Assembly: GCA_003223245.1 (NCBI GenBank)
Contig: QHYI01000109.1
Coordinates: 62,001 to 126,000, forward strand
Source: Acidobacteriota bacterium
GTDB taxonomy: Bacteria > Acidobacteriota > Terriglobia > Acidiferrales > UBA7541
Direction: 5' to 3'
Length of the DNA: 64,000 nt
Shown: positions 59,707-64,000 of the stretch, in pieces
How positions within the stretch are numbered: the first letter of the stretch is position 1
Layout: the number at the start of each line of letters is the position of its first letter
Notes under the pieces: model-generated
Told to the model about the DNA's origin: nothing
What the model saw: only the letters and a program-made list of their open reading frames with translations
Database searches by the model: none
Translations under genes and position numbers: made by a program

Positions 59707-60732
59707 ATGGACTTCGGGACTCCCGACGCAGAGTTGATGCCAGGCGCGCGCAACGCCGTCGAGACCTGTCTCGGTGTGCGCCGCGACGAACAGGTCGCGC
59801 TGATTGCCGACGAAGCAAGCAGGGCGGTTGCGGCTAGCATTGCCGCTGCAGTGGACGAACGCGACGCGCGGTGCAGGAAGCTGTTGCTGGAGTCTTTTGG
59901 CCCGCGCCCAATGGCGGCTGCTCCGAAAGGAGTTTTGAGCGCGCTCGAGACGGCCGACGTGGGCGTCCTGTGCATGACGGCGGAGCCGGGCGAACTTGCT
60001 GCACGCATGGCCATCGTGAAAGTGGTCGAGCGCTGCCAGATTCGCTACGCACACATGGTGGGCGTGACGCCGCAGATCATGCAGCAGGGCATGCGCGCGG
60101 ATTACCGCATGGTGGATCGCTTGAGCGACAAGCTGCGCCAACGCATGCTGCGCGCCAAAACTCTAACAGTGAAGACCGAAGCAGGCACAAAGTTTGACGC
60201 GCACTTTGACGGGCAGCTCGATTGGGTGAAGACCAGCGGGCTGATCAACCCGCGCTACTGGTCGAATCTTCCAGCGGGCGAAGTTTTTACGACACCCGCA
60301 ACGGTGGACGGCACATTCGTTTGCGATGCGACGGCAGGCGACCACTTCAACGGAAAGTACGGGGACCTGCAGTCCACACCGCTCACGCTGACGATCAAAA
60401 GCGCGCGATTGGTGAATGTTGCGTGCGCGCGCAAGGATTTGAAGCAGGAGTTTTGGGATTATTGCCACACCGATGAAAACAGTGACCGCGTCGGAGAGCT
60501 GGCATTTGGAACAAATCTTGGATTAACCGAAATGATTGGCGTGCTGCTCCAGGACGAAAAGTTTCCCGGCGTACATCTCGCGTTCGGCGATCCGTATGGC
60601 AGCCAGACGCACGCCGACTGGAAATCCACTACGCACGTCGACGTGCTGACCCGCAATTGCGACGCCTGGATCGACGATGACCTGGTTATTGAAAAGGGCC
60701 GCTACCAACTCGGCCACCTCGGCTTAGCCTAA
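59707..60732 (+). CDS. M29-like aminopeptidase
   Basis: The protein has 341 residues from the ATG at 59707; a TTG at 59623 with GGGAGG just before it is an alternative. NLPAGEVFTTP carries the first metal-binding Glu of the M29 thermophilic aminopeptidases. GELAFGTNLGL, DEKFPGVHLAFGDP and SQTHADWKSTTHVDV provide the remaining Glu, His and Asp region. The family uses a cobalt or zinc pair to remove N-terminal residues from peptides. Its position after three amide ligases suggests trimming or recycling of the product. Confidence 0.75.
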   Translation: MDFGTPDAELMPGARNAVETCLGVRRDEQVALIADEASRAVAASIAAAVDERDARCRKLLLESFGPRPMAAAPKGVLSALETADVGVLCMTAEPGELAARMAIVKVVERCQIRYAHMVGVTPQIMQQGMRADYRMVDRLSDKLRQRMLRAKTLTVKTEAGTKFDAHFDGQLDWVKTSGLINPRYWSNLPAGEVFTTPATVDGTFVCDATAGDHFNGKYGDLQSTPLTLTIKSARLVNVACARKDLKQEFWDYCHTDENSDRVGELAFGTNLGLTEMIGVLLQDEKFPGVHLAFGDPYGSQTHADWKSTTHVDVLTRNCDAWIDDDLVIEKGRYQLGHLGLA

Positions 60733-60855
60733 TTTAACCACACCGGGGAATTATTCCCATCGAACATCGTCCCTTGTATGCTTAAGGGGATTTGTGCAAT
60801 GCCGCGCTATTTCACTTGTTCTTTCAAGTAGCGCCGAAATTCCCGGAAGGAGTCC

Positions 60856-61614
60856 ATGATGCGAAGCCAAATTGTAGGCACGACGATGCCAGTCCTGGAG
60901 TTTGTGCTGGATCCGAATGATTCCATCATTTCCGAAGCGGGCCAGCTTTCCTGGATGGGCAGCTCGATTCAGATGACCACACACACGCAATTTGGCGGCG
61001 GGGGAGGCGTTTGGGGGGCCATAAAGCGCGTTGCGGGCGGCGGAACGCTTTTCATGACGGAATATCGGGCGGTGGGAGTCCCGGGCGAACTGGCATTTGC
61101 CACGAAGCTTCCCGGGCATATTGTGCCCGTCGAGGTCGCAGCGGGGCGCGAATACATGATTCACCGCCACGGGTTTATTTGCTCGACTCCGCAGGTGCAA
61201 ATTGGCGTGGGATTCCAACAATCGCTGGGCGCAGGAATTTTTGGGGGCAGCGGCTTCGTATTGCAGCGCGTCAGCGGTCAAGGAAGCGCGTGGATCGAAC
61301 TTTCTGGGGAATTGGTTGTTAGAGATTTGCAGGCAGGAGAAACGCTGCGCGTCCATCCGGGGCACGTCGGCGCGTTCCAGACCAGCGTGAATTTCGAGAT
61401 CACCACGGTTCCTGGAATCAAGAACATGATCTTTGGTGGCGATGGAATTTTTCTGGCGTCTTTGACCGGCCCCGGCCGCATTTGGCTGCAGACTCTGCCC
61501 ATCGCCAAACTTGCCCACGAGCTGATGGAATATATGCCCATCCAGTCCAGTAAAGCTGCGGAAGGCGGCGTGATCGGAGGAATCGTGGGCTCCATTCTGC
61601 AAGGGTCAGACTAG
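60856..61614 (+). CDS. AIM24-family protein
   Basis: The protein has 252 residues; two adjacent ATGs (60856 and 60859) follow GGAAGGAG. The sequence follows the AIM24/TIGR00266 beta-helix family: VLEFVLDPNDSIISEAGQLS, FGGGGGVWGAIKRVAGGGTL, ATKLPGHIVPVEVA and FLASLTGPGRIWLQTLP. The family is found in bacteria, archaea and mitochondria; its biochemical role is not settled. Gly-rich turns are typical. It ends the plus-strand run of the cluster. Confidence 0.85.
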   Translation: MMRSQIVGTTMPVLEFVLDPNDSIISEAGQLSWMGSSIQMTTHTQFGGGGGVWGAIKRVAGGGTLFMTEYRAVGVPGELAFATKLPGHIVPVEVAAGREYMIHRHGFICSTPQVQIGVGFQQSLGAGIFGGSGFVLQRVSGQGSAWIELSGELVVRDLQAGETLRVHPGHVGAFQTSVNFEITTVPGIKNMIFGGDGIFLASLTGPGRIWLQTLPIAKLAHELMEYMPIQSSKAAEGGVIGGIVGSILQGSD

Positions 61615-61751
61615 CGTCGAGAAAAGTCTCGGCGAACGCCAGCAAGCGACGGAACAGCACGTAAACTCCGTTTTGCAATTCTCAAGCTTCCGGAGGATTG
61701 ACGAATCGCGTGAGATAAGTAGGTGGTTAGGGCGCCCTTCTGCCACCATCT

Positions 61752-62483
61752 TTAGAAAAGCCTCGAAACATATTCCCGCATCTGGTGCTTCCAGTAGCGC
61801 CAGTCGTGGCCGCCTTGCGGGCCCCAATTGTCGAGCGCATGGCGAATGCCTTTGCCGGAAAGCACTTCGGAGAGACGATAGGTAGGCGCGCTATTCTCCC
61901 ACGGGCCGGTGCCGGTCGTGAGGTGAATGTCACAGCCCGCGACCTGCTCGTAAAACCAAGGGTCGCTCATGTTCGCGAGATAATCCACGGGATTGTTGAA
62001 ATAGAAATTGTCGTCGTACAGGCCGTCCATGAAATTGCGCAGATCGTAGATCCCGGACATGGCGAAGCAGCGCTTGATCACGTCGGGATGCTTGAAGAGC
62101 GAGTTCGCCGCGTGGTACGCGCCGAAAGAAGCGCCCATCGTGGAAATGACGATGCCCTGCGTCTGGCAATTATTCCAGATGAAGGGCACGACCTCCTCCC
62201 GCAGATACGAGTCGAACATCGCCTGCATGTGGCTGCGATGAAAAGGATGCGCGGATTTGTTGTAGAAGCTGTGAGCGTTGATGGAGTTCACCGCGTAGAG
62301 CTTGATTTTGCCGCCATCGATGAATTCGCCGAGCGCCTCGACCATGCCCTGGTTTTCGAGTTCCCATTCGTCGCCGCCGCTGGTCGGGAATCCAAGCAGA
62401 GGCGCGCCCCAGTGGCCGTACACCACGACCCCAAGCTCCAAACTAACGCGCTGGGAATACCAGCGCTGATATTCGCGCCTCAT
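61752..62483 (-). CDS. Alpha/beta-hydrolase (esterase of the COG4947 type)
   Basis: The protein has 243 residues from the ATG at 62483. The nucleophile elbow is GASFG in ISTMGASFGAYHAANSLFKH, and the late His is near GPQGGHDWRYWK. The start MRREYQRWYSQRVSLELGVV and LGFPTSGGDEWELENQGMVE match a subfamily of exported-enterochelin-esterase-like and carbohydrate-ester hydrolases. It is convergent with the AIM24 gene and belongs to the ligase cluster by position. Confidence 0.82.
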   Translation of the reverse strand: MRREYQRWYSQRVSLELGVVVYGHWGAPLLGFPTSGGDEWELENQGMVEALGEFIDGGKIKLYAVNSINAHSFYNKSAHPFHRSHMQAMFDSYLREEVVPFIWNNCQTQGIVISTMGASFGAYHAANSLFKHPDVIKRCFAMSGIYDLRNFMDGLYDDNFYFNNPVDYLANMSDPWFYEQVAGCDIHLTTGTGPWENSAPTYRLSEVLSGKGIRHALDNWGPQGGHDWRYWKHQMREYVSRLF

Positions 62484-62640
62484 TGTTGCCTCTTGCTTGC
62501 CGCGGGGAGAGAAAGTATGCCAGCATGGGCGGGTTCCAGGCAATGACGCGGCGCGATTGCTCGCCCGACGAGACATTTCGCGGCGGCCGGCATCTATTAG
62601 CTAAGGAAGTCAAATTCAAGAAGCAGGGAGCCAGCGTTCA

Positions 62641-63663
62641 ATGGCTGCATCGACGCACTCGTGCAAACCAAGCCCGGAACGTATTTTCAATACTATGACC
62701 GCCTTTCAGGAAACCGAAGCGCTGAAAGCGGCGATTGAACTGGACATTTTCACGGCTATCGCGGAAGGAGTGCACACCGCTGAATTGCTGGCGGCAAAAA
62801 CGGGAGCGTCAGAACGAGGAATGCGCATTCTGTGCGACTACTTCACGAGCAAAGAATTTCTAACCAAAAAGGGCGATCAATATGCGCTTACTCAGGAGTC
62901 CGCTACTTTTTTGAATCGCCACTCGCCGGCGTGCCTGGCCACGATGGTCAATTTTCTGGCTAGCCCCTGGAGCCGAAGAAATTTTGCGGCCCTGGCAGAA
63001 GCCGTACGCAAGGGCGGGACGGCGAATGGAACAGGAGATCACACCAAATCGCACGAAGAGATATGGGTCAATTTTGCGCGTTCGATGGCGCCGCTGACGA
63101 TACCGGCTGCTGAATTCATCGCGGGATTGCTTCGGGCCGAGGCGGGGCGGCCGTGCAGGGTGCTGGACATTGCTGCCGGACACGGAATGTATGGAATCAC
63201 GGTGGCGAAGCGCAATCCCAACGCGCAGGTCGTCGCTGTGGATTGGCCCGCTGTGCTGGAAGTGACCAAGGAAAACGCCAGGAAATTCGGCGTTGCCGAC
63301 CGTCACACGACGCGCCCGGGCAGCGCGTTTGAGGTTGCATTTGGCAATGGGTATGACCTCGCACTGCTCACGAACATCTTCCATCATTTCGATGTGCCCA
63401 CTTGCGAAAAACTGATGCGCCGGGTCCACGCTGCCTTACAGCCCGGCGGCAAGGCTATCACTCTGGAATTTGTGCCGAATGAAGACCGCGTCTCGCCGCC
63501 GCACGCCGCCGCGTTTAGCCTGGTGATGCTGGCGGGCACGGACGCGGGAGACGCCTATACGTTTTCGCAATATGAGAAGATGTTCGGCAACGCCGGATTT
63601 TCGAAAACGACTTTGCATCCCATTCCCGATATGCCGCAACAAGTTCTGATTTCAGAAAAATAG
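62641..63663 (+). CDS. SAM-dependent methyltransferase, O-methyltransferase-like
   Basis: The 340-residue protein has an N-terminal winged-helix dimerisation part (about 20-100) with ETEALKAAIELDIFTAIAEG, followed by the class I methyltransferase fold: CRVLDIAAGHGMYGITVA is motif I, and LLTNIFHHFDVPTCEKLM with LQPGGKAITLEFVPNED the later motifs. This is the layout of plant-type O-methyltransferases and hydroxyneurosporene-like enzymes. The substrate is unknown. It is next to the ligase cluster, so methylation of the product is possible. Eight bases separate it from the DinB gene. Confidence 0.85.
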   Translation: MAASTHSCKPSPERIFNTMTAFQETEALKAAIELDIFTAIAEGVHTAELLAAKTGASERGMRILCDYFTSKEFLTKKGDQYALTQESATFLNRHSPACLATMVNFLASPWSRRNFAALAEAVRKGGTANGTGDHTKSHEEIWVNFARSMAPLTIPAAEFIAGLLRAEAGRPCRVLDIAAGHGMYGITVAKRNPNAQVVAVDWPAVLEVTKENARKFGVADRHTTRPGSAFEVAFGNGYDLALLTNIFHHFDVPTCEKLMRRVHAALQPGGKAITLEFVPNEDRVSPPHAAAFSLVMLAGTDAGDAYTFSQYEKMFGNAGFSKTTLHPIPDMPQQVLISEK

Positions 63664-63671
63664 GAATCCCC

Positions 63672-64000
63672 ATGAAGAAAAATGCCAAACCAGTACCTAA
63701 GAAGCAGGCTGCTTCGGGCAACAACGATCGGGTGTTGCGCGAACACCTCGTCTACCTTTTGAAAGGCGGCGGGGCGCACGTGCATTTCACGGATGCGGTC
63801 GAAGGCTTCCCTGAAGCGAAGCGCGGTGCGTTTATCGCGGGACTGCCGCACACCGGCTGGCAGCTTCTGGAGCATGCGCGCATCGCGCAATGGGATATCC
63901 TAGAATTCAGCCGTAATCCGAAGCACGTCTCACCGGGATTTCCTGAAGGCTACTGGCCGAAGACGCCGGGACCTCCGGAGCCGGCGGCCTGGGACAAATC
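63672..64000 (+). CDS. DinB-superfamily protein, 5' part
   Basis: The gene runs off the right edge after 109 codons. The visible region has REHLVYLLKGGGAHVHFTDA, GLPHTGWQLLEHARIAQWDI and LEFSRNPKHVSPGFPEGYWP, which match the four-helix DinB/YfiT-like metal-binding family. The His in LLEHARIAQWD is one of the usual metal ligands. These proteins often act as thiol transferases or unknown hydrolases. AGGAATCCCC precedes the ATG. Confidence 0.72.
   Translation, partial: MKKNAKPVPKKQAASGNNDRVLREHLVYLLKGGGAHVHFTDAVEGFPEAKRGAFIAGLPHTGWQLLEHARIAQWDILEFSRNPKHVSPGFPEGYWPKTPGPPEPAAWDK

Overview
The window looks like chromosomal DNA of an Acidobacteriota bacterium, probably of the Terriglobia/Koribacter-like soil lineages. 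The evidence is family content: a very large Oar-type TonB-dependent receptor with an N-terminal carboxypeptidase-regulatory-like domain, many small secreted proteins of kinds common in that phylum, an HNH protein with an LNATYEPI start, and high but not extreme G+C. No rRNA, tRNA, CRISPR array, insertion sequence or phage gene was seen. The assignment is an inference from families, not from a marker gene.

Layout. 0-10 kb: a frameshifted comF end, an HNH nuclease, a decayed gene, a metallophosphoesterase, queA, and a heat-shock block (hsp20, clpB, an HtpX-like protease). 10-25 kb: small membrane or secreted proteins, nagA, then the F1 and stator genes of ATP synthase on the minus strand (b', b, delta, alpha, gamma, beta, epsilon, followed by a glutaredoxin) behind a near-consensus promoter; then a HAD phosphatase, an acyl-CoA dehydrogenase, a PIN/Phd toxin-antitoxin pair with palindromic operator-like repeats, and a secreted DUF711 protein. 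25-37 kb: a PilZ protein, a deletion remnant joining an efflux adaptor to a TolC protein, phoB-phoR-phoU, sucA, and a three-domain acyl ligase-ACP-acyltransferase. 37-51 kb: hpnH (hopanoid side-chain radical SAM enzyme) translationally coupled to an Sm-like small protein, cspA, lipA, the 1319-residue Oar-like receptor bracketed by two copies of a lipA 5' segment, a secreted metallo-beta-lactamase-fold protein, an RRM protein, an acyl-CoA ligase and a truncated glpK. 51-64 kb: rpsU, a double zinc-ribbon protein, an aminotransferase, a twin-arginine isomerase/oxidoreductase pair, then a run of amide-ligase genes.

The most interesting region is about 55.9-62.5 kb. A glutamate-cysteine-ligase-type carboxylate-amine ligase, an ATP-grasp ligase, a second and apparently different ATP-grasp-like ligase, an M29-like aminopeptidase, an AIM24 protein and a convergent alpha/beta-hydrolase stand together, next to a methyltransferase. 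This looks like a pathway that builds, trims or modifies a small peptide or amide metabolite. Its product is unknown and I do not guess it.

Several loci are broken by frameshift or truncation (comF, the 1.3-2.2 kb gene, the efflux remnant, glpK). Some frameshifts could be sequencing errors if this is a draft or metagenome assembly, but the efflux and glpK cases need real deletions.
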